A stretch of 64,000 bases of DNA from Oscillospiraceae bacterium (GCA_015066175.1 SVOW01000011.1:50111-114110), one strand, 5' to 3'. Counted from the first letter of the stretch, positions 1-9,105 are shown. Program-made: numbers and translations. The notes: generated from the letters alone by a model not told the origin.

Positions 1-1
1 T

Positions 2-2230
2 CATATGATGCTTGCACGTTTCGGTGGCCCTGCTTTCGGTGGACTTAAAAATGTAAATAATGCTTTAAGCCGCGCAGATGCAGGCAGCACGCTTAATATG
101 AAAGAACTTCTTGATATAGCAAGCGTACTCCACGTTATACGTTCTATTGTTACATGGAGAAGCACAAATTCAGGCGTTGAAACTGTGCTTGATGTTTATT
201 TTGATGCTTTAAGCCCTAATAAATTTCTTGAAGATGCAATTACAAGCGCGATTATTTCAGAAGATGAAATGAGCGATAATGCATCGCCTTTATTGCAGAC
301 AATAAGAAGAAAAATCAGAAATCAGGAATCAAACATAAGAGAAAAACTTGATAAACTTATCCGTTCATCAGGCAATCAGAAATTCCTGCAGGAAAACATT
401 ATCACAATGCGCAACGGCAGATTTGTTGTGCCGGTTAAAAATGAACACAGAAGTGAAATTCCCGGTCTTGTACACGATACATCTTCTTCAGGTGCAACTG
501 TGTTTATTGAGCCTGCAGCAGTTGTTGAAGCGAACAATGAAATAAAAGTGTTGCAGTCGCAGGAAAGAGATGAGATTGACAGAATTCTTTCTGAACTTTC
601 TGCACAGTGCGGTGATTTTGCAAATTCAATTAAAAACAGTTACGAGTGTGCTGTTGAATTGAACGTTATTTTTGCAAAAGCACAGCTTGCATACAGAATG
701 AATGCGTCCGTACCGATTTTAAATGATGAGGGAATTATTGACCTAAAAAATGCCCGTCATCCGCTTATTTCAAAAGATAAAGTTGTGCCTGTCAATATCA
801 GGCTCGGGGATGATTTTGACACACTTGTTATAACAGGTCCTAATACAGGCGGTAAAACTGTTTCAATCAAAACACTGGGTCTTATGTCAATGATGGCAAT
901 GTGCGGACTTATGCTTCCCGTATCTGATGAAAGCCGTGTGTCTGTTTTTGAAAATGTTCTTGCAGATATCGGTGATGAGCAGAGCATTGAACAGTCACTT
1001 TCAACTTTCAGTGCACATATGACCAATATTATTGAAATACTTAAAATTGCAGGTGAAAAAAGTCTTGTTTTAATCGACGAATTAGGTGCAGGCACAGACC
1101 CCGTTGAAGGTGCGGCTCTGGCTACTGCAATACTTGAAAGACTTCATATAAACGGTGCGAAAGTCGGTGCAACAACACACTATGCAGAGCTGAAATCCTA
1201 TGCGGTTGAAACTGCAAGAGTTGAAAACGGCTCCTGCGAATTTGATGTTGCAACTCTGCGACCTACTTATAAGCTTTTAATCGGTGTTCCCGGAAAATCA
1301 AATGCTTTTGCAATTTCTGAAAGATTGGGAATGGGCAAGGATATTGTTGAAAGAGCAAAAGAACTTGTGGACACTGAAAGCACACGCTTTGAGGCTGTTT
1401 ATGATAAGCTTGAAACAACACGCAAGGCGATGGAAGAAGAAAAACAGAAAGCTGAAACTGCTCTTAAGGAAGCGGAAAGGCTGAAAGCAGAAGCGATTAA
1501 ACAGAAAGAAGATATTTCTTCTATCCGTGAAAAAGAAATTGAAAAAGCCCGTAACGAAGCTGTGAAAATTGTTGACGGTGCAAGACGTGAATCTTATGCA
1601 CTGCTTGCAGAAATTGACGCTCTGAAAAAAGAACAGAAGAAAACAAAAGATGCGGCTGACCTTGCAAGAAGGGCACGTTCGGCAGTTAAAAAGGGAATGG
1701 AAGCCCTTGACAGTGCGGCAGACCCTGTTATGAACCTTGCAGAAGATGATGATTATGTTCTGCCGAGAGAGCTTAAAATTGGCGACAACGTTATTATTGC
1801 AAGCCTTGCAAAGCAGGCAGAAGTAACATCGCTTCCTGACAAAAAAGGCGAAGTGGGCGTGGTTGCAGGTGCAATAAAAACACGTGTGCATATTTCTGAT
1901 TTAAGGCTTGTTGAAAAACAGGTGCAGAAAAAACAGACACCGAAACGCACAGGCTCGTCAAACTTTGAAGCACGAAGCACGGCAAAGGCCGAAACTAAAG
2001 TTGACCTGCGCGGTATGAATGCAGATGAGGCAATTATGACACTTGACAGATATATTGATACGGCTTATAGACTTTCTATTACAGAGTTTACCGTTGTTCA
2101 CGGAAAAGGAACGGGAGTTTTAAGAAGTGTCGTTCAGCAATATTTGAAAGGAAATAATTTTATTAAAAGCTATCGTCTCGGTGTTTACGGCGAAGGTGAA
2201 AACGGTGTAACTATTGTTACGTTGAAATAA
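2..2230 (+). CDS. mutS2: Endonuclease MutS2 (5' partial)
   Basis: MutS2 is a MutS-family ATPase that acts on branched or stalled nucleic-acid structures and, in Bacillus, on collided ribosomes. The reading frame is open at the left edge. The first visible residues match the region about 50 residues into typical MutS2 proteins, so the true start lies outside the window. Visible in order: core/lever region, Walker A GPNTGGKT (about base 836), Walker B LVLIDELGAGTDP (about base 1063), a long charged coiled coil (about bases 1400-1700), a KOW-like segment, and a C-terminal Smr domain starting at VDLRGMNADEA with the HGKGTGVLR motif. All hallmark motifs are intact. No clear terminator follows. A new promoter lies directly downstream. 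Confidence 0.97.
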   Translation, partial: HMMLARFGGPAFGGLKNVNNALSRADAGSTLNMKELLDIASVLHVIRSIVTWRSTNSGVETVLDVYFDALSPNKFLEDAITSAIISEDEMSDNASPLLQTIRRKIRNQESNIREKLDKLIRSSGNQKFLQENIITMRNGRFVVPVKNEHRSEIPGLVHDTSSSGATVFIEPAAVVEANNEIKVLQSQERDEIDRILSELSAQCGDFANSIKNSYECAVELNVIFAKAQLAYRMNASVPILNDEGIIDLKNARHPLISKDKVVPVNIRLGDDFDTLVITGPNTGGKTVSIKTLGLMSMMAMCGLMLPVSDESRVSVFENVLADIGDEQSIEQSLSTFSAHMTNIIEILKIAGEKSLVLIDELGAGTDPVEGAALATAILERLHINGAKVGATTHYAELKSYAVETARVENGSCEFDVATLRPTYKLLIGVPGKSNAFAISERLGMGKDIVERAKELVDTESTRFEAVYDKLETTRKAMEEEKQKAETALKEAERLKAEAIKQKEDISSIREKEIEKARNEAVKIVDGARRESYALLAEIDALKKEQKKTKDAADLARRARSAVKKGMEALDSAADPVMNLAEDDDYVLPRELKIGDNVIIASLAKQAEVTSLPDKKGEVGVVAGAIKTRVHISDLRLVEKQVQKKQTPKRTGSSNFEARSTAKAETKVDLRGMNADEAIMTLDRYIDTAYRLSITEFTVVHGKGTGVLRSVVQQYLKGNNFIKSYRLGVYGEGENGVTIVTLK

Positions 2231-2240
2231 CGGGATAAAG

Positions 2241-2269
2241 TTGACGAAATCTGTTTTTGCTGATATAAT
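2241..2269 (+). promoter_or_regulatory. Promoter for the NSS transporter
   Basis: TTGACG at 2241-2246 and a perfect TATAAT at 2264-2269 are separated by 17 bases. The site sits just after the mutS2 stop and about 37 bases before the transporter start. It looks like a vegetative SigA-type promoter. Confidence 0.75.
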
Positions 2270-2306
2270 AACAGGTATCGTATAAAAATATTCGGAGGTT
2301 GAAAAT

Positions 2307-3680
2307 ATGGAAAAAAAGAGAAGCAGCTTTACCGGCAAGATAGGCTTTGTTCTTGCTGCTGCAGGTTCTGCAGTAGGACTTGGTAACATCTGGCGTTTCC
2401 CCTATCTTGCAGCACAGTACGGCGGAGGAATTTTTCTTCTCGTTTATCTTATTCTTGCAGTTACTTTCGGTTTCGCACTTATGTGCGCAGAAATTGCAAT
2501 AGGCAGGAAAACAGGTCAGAGTGCAATCAATGCTTACGGTCAGCTTAATAAAAAGTTTTCTTTTATCGGTTGGCTCGGTGCACTTGTTCCCGTAATTATT
2601 CTTCCTTATTACTCTGTTATAGGCGGTTGGGTTACAAAGTATCTTACTGTTTATATCAAAGGTGAGGTTGCCGCTGCAGCAGGCGACGCATATTTCGGCG
2701 GATTTGTTTCAAATGCCGGCCCTTCCATCGGATATTTCCTGATTTTCCTCGGTGCTACTGCACTTGTTGTTCTTCTGGGCGTTGAAAAGGGTATTGAAAA
2801 AGTAAGCAAAATTATGATGCCCATACTTATTGCACTTACAATTTTCATTGCAATTTATTCAATGACATTGCCCGGAGCAATGGAGGGCGTCAAGTATTAT
2901 CTCATTCCCAATTTTGACGGCTTTACAGTCGGCAAGTTAGGTAAAACATTGCTTGCGGCTATGGGTCAGCTTTTCTACTCAATGTCACTTGCTATGGGTA
3001 TTATGATAACTTACGGCTCTTATATGAAGAAAGATGTAAGCATCGAAAAATCTGTAAGACAGATTGAACTTTTTGATACAGGCATTGCTTTCCTTGCAGG
3101 TCTTATGGTTGTTCCTGCTGTGTTTGCTTTCTCAGGCGGAGAGGCAGATGTAGGAAAAGGTCCCAGCCTTATGTTTGTTTCACTTCCCAAAGTTTTTGAA
3201 TTTATGGGTCCTGTAGCAGGCAGAGTTGTGGGCTTGCTCTTCTTCCTTCTTGTTCTTTTTGCAGCACTTACATCTTCAATTTCTCTTATGGAAACAGTTG
3301 TTTCTATCGTAAGAGATAAATTAGGTTGGGGTAGAAAAGTTACCTGCCTTGTTGTTTTTGCAGGATGTATTGCTCTTGGTCTTCCTTCAGCACTTGGCTT
3401 TGGCGTGCTCAGCCATATCAAGCCTCTCGGACTCGATGATATTCTCACTTTCTTTGACTTTATCAGTAACAGCGTGATTATGCCTATAGTTGCTCTGCTT
3501 ACCTGCATTTTCATCGGTTATGTGTTTAAACCCAAAGCACTTATTGAAGAAATTGAAATCGGAGGAAAATTCAAAGCAAAAACTTTGTTTACTGTGGTAA
3601 TCAAATATATTGCTCCCGTTTTCATTACTCTGATTCTCGTTTCTTCAGTTCTTGATGCTTTCGGTATTATGAAAATATAA
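2307..3680 (+). CDS. Sodium-dependent transporter, NSS/SNF family
   Basis: Predicted Na+-coupled symporter of amino acids or related small molecules, LeuT fold, inner membrane. The N-terminal signature GSAVGLGNIWRFPYLA lies in the first membrane helix (residues about 17-32), and about 11-12 hydrophobic segments follow. The 457-residue length is typical of prokaryotic NSS proteins. The start is an ATG preceded by a good SD (GGAGG at about 2295). It is monocistronic: its own promoter is upstream and a hairpin terminator downstream. The substrate cannot be assigned from sequence; tryptophan, tyrosine or branched-chain amino acids are the usual candidates. Confidence 0.93.
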   Translation: MEKKRSSFTGKIGFVLAAAGSAVGLGNIWRFPYLAAQYGGGIFLLVYLILAVTFGFALMCAEIAIGRKTGQSAINAYGQLNKKFSFIGWLGALVPVIILPYYSVIGGWVTKYLTVYIKGEVAAAAGDAYFGGFVSNAGPSIGYFLIFLGATALVVLLGVEKGIEKVSKIMMPILIALTIFIAIYSMTLPGAMEGVKYYLIPNFDGFTVGKLGKTLLAAMGQLFYSMSLAMGIMITYGSYMKKDVSIEKSVRQIELFDTGIAFLAGLMVVPAVFAFSGGEADVGKGPSLMFVSLPKVFEFMGPVAGRVVGLLFFLLVLFAALTSSISLMETVVSIVRDKLGWGRKVTCLVVFAGCIALGLPSALGFGVLSHIKPLGLDDILTFFDFISNSVIMPIVALLTCIFIGYVFKPKALIEEIEIGGKFKAKTLFTVVIKYIAPVFITLILVSSVLDAFGIMKI

Positions 3681-3687
3681 AAGTTTT

Positions 3688-3721
3688 TCAGGGCAGAAGT
3701 TTTTCTGTCCTGATTTTTTTT
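3688..3721 (+). terminator. Rho-independent terminator
   Basis: An 11-bp stem (3688-3698 with 3703-3713, one G-U pair) with a 4-base loop is followed by a run of T. It ends the transporter transcript. Confidence 0.85.
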
Positions 3722-3744
3722 GTGCATTTTTCTGAATAATTCGA

Positions 3745-3760
3745 GTTAGTTTAGCCTAAC
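3745..3760. promoter_or_regulatory. Upstream iron-box-like palindrome
   Basis: GTTAG (3745-3749) and CTAAC (3756-3760) form an inverted repeat around TTTAGC. It shares half-sites with the two perfect palindromes at 3841 and 4137. It is probably an accessory operator for a DtxR/IdeR-type metal-dependent repressor. The regulator assignment is inference. Confidence 0.55.
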
Positions 3761-3803
3761 CGAAATACAAAGTGACGAAATTAAATTTTTCATTCAAAAA
3801 ATA

Positions 3804-3832
3804 TTGACATTCTGAATAGAATTTATTATCAT
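3804..3832 (+). promoter_or_regulatory. feo operon promoter
   Basis: TTGACA at 3804-3809, a 17-base spacer and TATCAT at 3827-3832. The predicted transcription start (about 3839-3840) falls directly against the operator at 3841, which is ideal for repression. Confidence 0.75.
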
Positions 3833-3840
3833 ATATGCGA

Positions 3841-3858
3841 GGTTAGTTTCAACTAACC
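3841..3858. promoter_or_regulatory. Perfect palindromic operator of feoAB
   Basis: Perfect inverted repeat GGTTAGTT-TC-AACTAACC, placed between the -10 box and the SD of feoA. The shape and the TTAG/CTAA half-sites resemble DtxR-family iron boxes. A bound repressor would block transcription initiation under iron-replete conditions. Confidence 0.75.
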
Positions 3859-3874
3859 ACGAGGAGGATGTACA

Positions 3875-4096
3875 ATGAAAACATTGAGACAGGCAAAAAT
3901 CGGTGAAACGGTCAAGGTTGTAAAGCTGCATGGCGAAGGTGCAATAAAACGCCGTATTATGGATATGGGTATAACAAAAGGTGTTGAGATTTATGTGCGT
4001 AAGGTAGCACCTCTTGGCGACCCGATAGAAGTAATGGTACGCGGATATGAGCTGTCTTTGAGAAAAGCTGATGCAGAAATGATAGAAACTGAATGA
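3875..4096 (+). CDS. feoA: Ferrous iron transport protein A
   Basis: Small cytoplasmic SH3-like protein (73 residues) that works with FeoB in Fe(II) uptake. The family pattern is clear: an N-terminal LRQAKIGETVKV strand, then RIMDMGITKGVEI and PLGDPIEVMVRGYELSLRK. The start is an ATG after GAGGAGG (3860-3866). It is the first gene of the feoA-feoB-small protein operon, controlled by the palindrome overlapping its leader. Confidence 0.96.
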   Translation: MKTLRQAKIGETVKVVKLHGEGAIKRRIMDMGITKGVEIYVRKVAPLGDPIEVMVRGYELSLRKADAEMIETE

Positions 4097-4136
4097 AAAA
4101 TAAAGGTGTACTGACGCCTTTTATTTCGGATTTAAA

Positions 4137-4152
4137 GTTAGTTGCAACTAAC
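4137..4152. promoter_or_regulatory. Intercistronic iron-box palindrome before feoB
   Basis: Perfect inverted repeat GTTAGTT-GC-AACTAAC between feoA and feoB, ending four bases before the feoB SD-like AGAGAGG. It nearly repeats the operator in front of feoA. It could act as a roadblock, mark a second regulated promoter, or form an mRNA hairpin that adjusts feoB translation. Confidence 0.65.
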
Positions 4153-4172
4153 CAAGAGAGGAAAATGTGAAA

Positions 4173-6356
4173 ATGAGTTTGAAAATTGCACTTGCAGGTA
4201 ACCCCAACTGCGGAAAAACAACGCTTTTTAATCTGCTTACAGGTTCAAACCAGTATGTGGGAAACTGGCCGGGAGTTACCGTTGAACATAAAGAAGGTAA
4301 ACTGAAAAAACATGAAGATGTAGTTATAACGGACCTGCCCGGTATTTATTCTTTGTCACCGTACACGCTTGAAGAGGTTGTTGCAAGAAATTATCTTGTA
4401 AATGAAAGACCTGATGCAATTCTTAACATTGTTGACGGCACAAACCTTGAGAGAAACCTTTATCTGACAACACAGCTTATGGAGCTTGGTATTCCCGTTG
4501 TTATTGCAATAAATATGATGGATATTGTGAGAAAAAACGGTGACAGAATTGATATTGAAAAATTAGGTCTAAAGCTGGGCTGCAAAATTGTGGAAGTTTC
4601 CGCCCTTAAAGGTGAGGGAGCAATTGAAGCTGCTCAGGCTGCAATTGAGGCTGCAAAAGCACATAAAGCTGTTCATTCACATATTTTTTCAGGAGAAGTT
4701 GAGCATGCATTGGCTCACATCGAAGAAGCTACTGTACATAATCTGCCCGAAACACAGCAGAGATGGTATTCAATTAAAATTTTTGAACGTGACCAAAAAG
4801 TTATTGAACAATTAAAGCTTGATAAAGATATTCTCGCTCACATTGAAAAGGATATCTGCCACGTTGAAAAAGAATACGATGACGATGCAGAAAGTATCAT
4901 CACAAACGACCGTTATATTTATGTGGGCAGGATGCTGGAAGGCTGCTACAAAAAGAAAAACGCAGGCAAACTTACAACATCTGACAAAATCGATAAGGTG
5001 CTTACAAACAGAATTCTTGCACTTCCGATTTTTGTTATTATTATGCTTGTGGTATACACTCTTTCAATCGGCACAATCGGCGATTGGACAGTTGTGTTTA
5101 TGAACGACGGCTTGTTCGGTTCATTCAAAGAATGTGCTCTTGCAGGCGATCTTCCCATGTTTATGCAGAATTGGTTGAGTGTTCCCGAATTACTTGATAA
5201 GGTTCTGCTTTCAGGTGAAGGCACACCTGTTATTGCACCATGGCTTTACAGCCTTGTTCAGGACGGTATTGTAGGCGGCGTTGGTGCAGTGCTGGGATTT
5301 GTGCCGCAGATGATAGTTCTTTTCCTTCTTCTTTCGCTTCTTGAAGATTGCGGATATATGTCACGTGTGGCATTTATTATGGACCGTCTGTTCAGAAAAT
5401 TCGGTCTTTCGGGTAAGAGCTTTATTCCCATGCTTGTAGGTTCAGGCTGTAGTGTTCCCGGTATCATGGCTTCACGTACAATTGATCAGGACCGTGACCG
5501 AAAAATGACAATTATGACAACTGCATTTATTCCCTGCGGTGCAAAAATGCCCATTGTAGGTATGATAGCAGGTGCTCTTTTCGGCGGAAACTCACTTATA
5601 GCAACTTCGGCATATTTTGTTGGCGTTGCGGCAGTAATTATTTCAGGTCTTATTCTGAAAAAGACAAAAGCTTTCGCAGGCGAAGCGTCACCATTTGTTA
5701 TGGAGCTTCCCGCTTACCATATGCCTGTAGCATCAAATGTTTTAAGAACAACATGGGAACGTGGCTGGTCATTTATAAAACGTGCAGGCACAGTTATTCT
5801 TGCAGCAAGCATTATTATCTGGACTCTTAACAACCTTTCTTTTGAAGGCGGATTCCATTTTATTACAGGGGAAGAAAATTCAATACTCAATGTTGTGGGC
5901 AGTGCACTTGCAGTAGTTTTCAAGCCTTTGGGCTTTGGTAAATGGCAGGCTGCTGTAGCAACAATTCTCGGCCTTGTTGCAAAAGAAGAGGTTGTTGGTG
6001 TGTTTGGTGCACTTTCAACTGCAGGAGAAGACTATCTCTCAATGGGTATGGAATTCTTTGGCGGCAGCAAACTTGCAGGATATTCATTTATGATATTCAA
6101 CCTTCTTTGTGCTCCTTGCTTTGCTGCAATGGGTGCAATCAAAAGAGAAATGAACAACGCAAAATGGACTGCAGCAGCAATCTCATATATGTGTGTGTTT
6201 GCATATGCAACATCACTTGTTGTTTATCAGTTGGGAACTTTCTTTACAACGGGCGCGTTCACTGTATGGACAGCTGCGGCAGTAGTTGTTCTCGCAGGAG
6301 TTTTATATCTTCTTTTCAGGAAGAATAAATATGAAACAAAATCTTTGAAAAAATAA
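4173..6356 (+). CDS. feoB: Ferrous iron transport protein B
   Basis: Polytopic inner-membrane Fe(II) transporter with an N-terminal G domain. The G1 motif GNPNCGKTT is at residues 9-17, the G3 DLPG at about 53, and the G4-like NMMD at about 113. The membrane part carries both conserved gate segments (GCSVPGIMASR with PCGAKMPI, and LCAPCFAAMGAIKRE). Length (about 727 residues) is normal. I chose the ATG at 4173, which gives the family-typical MSLKIALAGNP start; a GTG at 4167 in the same frame is the alternative. It is co-transcribed with feoA, and a small Cys-rich partner begins ten bases after its stop. Confidence 0.97.
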   Translation: MSLKIALAGNPNCGKTTLFNLLTGSNQYVGNWPGVTVEHKEGKLKKHEDVVITDLPGIYSLSPYTLEEVVARNYLVNERPDAILNIVDGTNLERNLYLTTQLMELGIPVVIAINMMDIVRKNGDRIDIEKLGLKLGCKIVEVSALKGEGAIEAAQAAIEAAKAHKAVHSHIFSGEVEHALAHIEEATVHNLPETQQRWYSIKIFERDQKVIEQLKLDKDILAHIEKDICHVEKEYDDDAESIITNDRYIYVGRMLEGCYKKKNAGKLTTSDKIDKVLTNRILALPIFVIIMLVVYTLSIGTIGDWTVVFMNDGLFGSFKECALAGDLPMFMQNWLSVPELLDKVLLSGEGTPVIAPWLYSLVQDGIVGGVGAVLGFVPQMIVLFLLLSLLEDCGYMSRVAFIMDRLFRKFGLSGKSFIPMLVGSGCSVPGIMASRTIDQDRDRKMTIMTTAFIPCGAKMPIVGMIAGALFGGNSLIATSAYFVGVAAVIISGLILKKTKAFAGEASPFVMELPAYHMPVASNVLRTTWERGWSFIKRAGTVILAASIIIWTLNNLSFEGGFHFITGEENSILNVVGSALAVVFKPLGFGKWQAAVATILGLVAKEEVVGVFGALSTAGEDYLSMGMEFFGGSKLAGYSFMIFNLLCAPCFAAMGAIKREMNNAKWTAAAISYMCVFAYATSLVVYQLGTFFTTGAFTVWTAAAVVVLAGVLYLLFRKNKYETKSLKK

Positions 6357-6365
6357 GGTGATAAT

Positions 6366-6521
6366 ATGACTTGGCAGACTATTGTGGTGCTGGCAGTTGT
6401 TGCAATAATTTTTGCAGCAATTATCATAAAAGGCATAAAAAATAAAAAGGAAGGCAAATCTTCATGCTCCTGCGGTTGCAGCGGATGTGCAAATAAAGAC
6501 TATTGCCATAGCGGAAAATAA
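6366..6521 (+). CDS. FeoB-associated Cys-rich membrane protein
   Basis: A 51-residue protein with one N-terminal membrane helix (about residues 5-21), a short basic stretch (KGIKNKKEGK), then a Cys-rich tail with CSCGCSGC and a further Cys. It matches the FeoB_associated family by order, size and pattern. The start is an ATG five bases after AAGGTG, which overlaps the feoB stop, so translation is probably coupled. Its role is thought to be in ferrous iron uptake, perhaps as a metal-binding or FeoC-like accessory, but is not established. Confidence 0.88.
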   Translation: MTWQTIVVLAVVAIIFAAIIIKGIKNKKEGKSSCSCGCSGCANKDYCHSGK

Positions 6522-6535
6522 ATAACTGAAAGAGA

Positions 6536-6570
6536 AAAAGGAAGTCACTGATTTATAATGACTTCCTTTT
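6536..6570 (+). terminator. Terminator of the feo operon
   Basis: A perfect 12-bp stem (6536-6547 with 6559-6570), loop of 11 bases, ending in a T run. Confidence 0.9.
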
Positions 6571-6628
6571 TATTGTTGCTTTTTATGCTGAAATATGGTT
6601 TAATATACAGAAGAAGGGAGTGCTTGAT

Positions 6629-7909
6629 ATGATTAAAATTTTATCGGCGATTTTTGCTCTTATTATGGCTCTTCTGCCTTCTTCGGAAACAGAAGAAAGA
6701 AGATGCGACCCTGTTTATAACGGCACTTTTCTTCAGTCTTGGATGAGTTCTTACTGGGATGATGAAAGATGGTTGGAAGAAGTTGAAAATATGCAGAATG
6801 CAGGCATCAAATATCTGATTCTGCAGGATACGGCAAATATGTCTTCTGACGGTACGTGGACAGTTTACTATCCGTCTGAGCTGGAAGTTTTCAGCGAAAC
6901 GGAGTGTTATTCAGATGTGATTGCATCAGCTCTTGAAGCTTGCGAAGGCAGCGATATAAAAGTTTTTGTCGGCCTTGCAATGTTTGATGATTGGTGGGTT
7001 GAAGCTGCACTTACAAAAAAATACAGCGAAGTGTGTGATGTAGCTGCAGATATGGTAAAGGAAATTTCTGAAAAATACAGTGGTGTTTACGGGTTTTATT
7101 TCACCCCGGAAATAAATAATATGCCCACTATGAAATTGTCCTCAGGAAATATTATCAAAGGAATAAATGCGATTCTTGAAAATGTTCCTGCTGATAAACC
7201 TTTTATTTTAAGTCCGTATTTTACAGAATATCTTTCAGTGCCTTCTGTAATCAGTGCAACGCCTATGTGGGTTGAAATTATAAACAAAGTCAATTTCCGC
7301 GATGGTGACATTATAGCACCCCAGGATGCTGTAGGTGCAGGCTGGATTCAGGAAAATGATCTTGAGAAAATCTGGAAAATGTACAGAACAGCGGTTGACA
7401 CTGCAGAAAAAGATATAAAATTGTGGGCAAACTGTGAAAACTTTACTCTTGCAAGAGGTAAAAGCATAATCAGCGGAATATTTGTGCCGCCTGCTACGCT
7501 TAATGTAAATTCTGTGCCATGCACAATTGACCGTTTTGCAAAGCAACTCGATATTGCTTCAAAATATTGTGATAACATAATAACTTTTTCATACAACCAT
7601 TATCATAGCCCGTCATATGTGAATCCTGTTTTTGAAAAAACATATCTTGATTATATCGAAAACGGTTTTGCTGTAGAAAACGAAAAGCCTTCTGTACCGC
7701 AGAATCTGACAAGTGCAGACGGTGTTCTTTCGTGGGACGGTTCAGAAGATAATATCGGCATATCGCATTATATAATTTATAAAGATAATAAGGCTGTAGC
7801 CTTTGTTGAAGAAACAAGTGCACATGAATTCAATTTTACGCAGGACGGTAATTATTCAATAGAAGCAGTTGACGGTGCAGGAAATATATCGGAAAGAGGT
7901 TACTTTTAA
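6629..7909 (+). CDS. DUF4434 domain protein with C-terminal Fn3-like domain
   Basis: About 426 residues. A short hydrophobic N-terminus (IKILSAIFALIMALLP) suggests an export signal or anchor. The body (about residues 30-330) has the look of a TIM-barrel DUF4434 domain, including NGTFLQSWMS, GVYGFYFTPEINN and DIIAPQDAVGAGW. The final 75 residues (PSVPQNLTS...YIIYKDNK...YSIEAVDGAGNIS) look like an Fn3/Ig-like module. The ATG at 6629 sits eight bases after GAAGGGAG; the upstream in-frame GTG would overlap that SD. A carbohydrate-related role is likely from the fold, but no enzyme activity can be assigned. Its stop overlaps the start of the next gene by one base, so it may form an operon with the two chromate transporters, an odd functional pairing. 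Confidence 0.8.
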   Translation: MIKILSAIFALIMALLPSSETEERRCDPVYNGTFLQSWMSSYWDDERWLEEVENMQNAGIKYLILQDTANMSSDGTWTVYYPSELEVFSETECYSDVIASALEACEGSDIKVFVGLAMFDDWWVEAALTKKYSEVCDVAADMVKEISEKYSGVYGFYFTPEINNMPTMKLSSGNIIKGINAILENVPADKPFILSPYFTEYLSVPSVISATPMWVEIINKVNFRDGDIIAPQDAVGAGWIQENDLEKIWKMYRTAVDTAEKDIKLWANCENFTLARGKSIISGIFVPPATLNVNSVPCTIDRFAKQLDIASKYCDNIITFSYNHYHSPSYVNPVFEKTYLDYIENGFAVENEKPSVPQNLTSADGVLSWDGSEDNIGISHYIIYKDNKAVAFVEETSAHEFNFTQDGNYSIEAVDGAGNISERGYF

Positions 7910-8475
7910 TGAAAGAAAATTTTAAAAAAGCACTCAAATTATTTCTTGTGTTTTTCAAAATAGGTGCTTTTACTTTCGGTGGCGGTTATGCAATGGTGCC
8001 GATAATTCAGTCAGAGGTTGCCGAAAAAAGAGGCTGGATAAAAAATGAGGATATTCTTGATATTCTTGCAATTTCGGAATCAACTCCAGGTCCCATCGCG
8101 ATTAACTCTGCAACCTTTGTAGGTTATCAGGTGGCAGGTGTTTTCGGCTCTGTCATGGCAACTTTAGGTGTTGTGCTTCCGTCACTTATAATTATTTCCG
8201 TTGTGGCTTATTTCTTCAAACAATTCCTTGCATTCAAGGTTGTAAAATATGCTTTTATGGGAATCAGGGCAGGTGTGCTTGCACTTATTGTAAAAGCGGC
8301 TAAAAATATGATGAAAGCTTGTCCGAAAAATGCTGTGGCATATACAATCGTTTCACTTGCATTTATACTGACAGTGGTGTTTGATATCAACGTGTTTGCG
8401 GTCATTATCGGTAGTGCAGTAATGGGTCTTGTTTATTCCCTTCTTACTAATAAAAGAAAGGGGGAAGAAAAATGA
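7909..8475 (+). CDS. Chromate transporter, half-size subunit 1
   Basis: 188-residue CHR-family membrane protein with the family signature FFKIGAFTFGGGYAMVP near the N-terminus and ESTPGPIAINSATFVGY in the second helix region. Short-chain CHR proteins work as pairs, and the second half is encoded next with a four-base overlap (ATGA). The family exports chromate, but in gut anaerobes the natural substrate is unknown. Confidence 0.93.
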   Translation: MKENFKKALKLFLVFFKIGAFTFGGGYAMVPIIQSEVAEKRGWIKNEDILDILAISESTPGPIAINSATFVGYQVAGVFGSVMATLGVVLPSLIIISVVAYFFKQFLAFKVVKYAFMGIRAGVLALIVKAAKNMMKACPKNAVAYTIVSLAFILTVVFDINVFAVIIGSAVMGLVYSLLTNKRKGEEK

Positions 8476-9077
8476 TTTTTCTCCAGCTTTTTCTCACTTT
8501 CTTTAAAATAGGTGCATTTACTTTCGGCGGCGGATATGCAATGCTTCCCCTCATTCAGTCAGAGGCTATTAACAATGGTTGGCTGACTATGGAGCAGATT
8601 ATTGATTTCATTGCAGTAAGCGAATCAACTCCGGGCCCCTTTGCAATCAATATGGCAACATTTGTAGGCACGCAGATGGGCAGAGCGTCTTTCGGTATTT
8701 TGGGTGGAATTTTAGGTGCAATATGTGCAACGTTGGGCGTTGTAATGCCCTCGTTTATTGTAATACTCTTTGTTGCAAAATTTTATCAGAAATTCAAAGA
8801 AAACAAAATTGTTGCAGGTTGTCTTGGCGGCTTGAAGCCTGCTGCAATCGGACTTATCTGTGCTGCAGTAATATCAATCGGCAAAACTGTTTTCTTCCCC
8901 GATTCTGTGGCACTTTCAGTAGTAACAAGTTATGTATTTGTTTTTTCTGCACTTCTTTTTGCGGTAACACTTTTCCTGGCACTGAAGAAAAAAATGAACC
9001 CGATTCTGATTATTGTGATTTCTGCAGTAACGGGAATAGGTGCAGGATATTTAGGTGAATATTTAGGTTGGCTATAA
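8472..9077 (+). CDS. Chromate transporter, half-size subunit 2
   Basis: 201 residues, homologous to the preceding gene: FFKIGAFTFGGGYAMLP and SESTPGPFAINMATFVG are shared. It starts at the ATG overlapping the upstream stop, with GGGGGAAG as SD. With its neighbour it should make the heterodimeric short-chain ChrA-type transporter. Confidence 0.93.
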   Translation: MIFLQLFLTFFKIGAFTFGGGYAMLPLIQSEAINNGWLTMEQIIDFIAVSESTPGPFAINMATFVGTQMGRASFGILGGILGAICATLGVVMPSFIVILFVAKFYQKFKENKIVAGCLGGLKPAAIGLICAAVISIGKTVFFPDSVALSVVTSYVFVFSALLFAVTLFLALKKKMNPILIIVISAVTGIGAGYLGEYLGWL

Positions 9078-9105
9078 AATATATTGTCAGTAAGGAGAAA
9101 AGATT

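Noticed and set aside
1298..1891. 197-codon minus-strand frame inside mutS2
   Set aside because: It is antisense to the coiled-coil part of mutS2, Phe/Cys-rich from A-rich codons, and has no SD.
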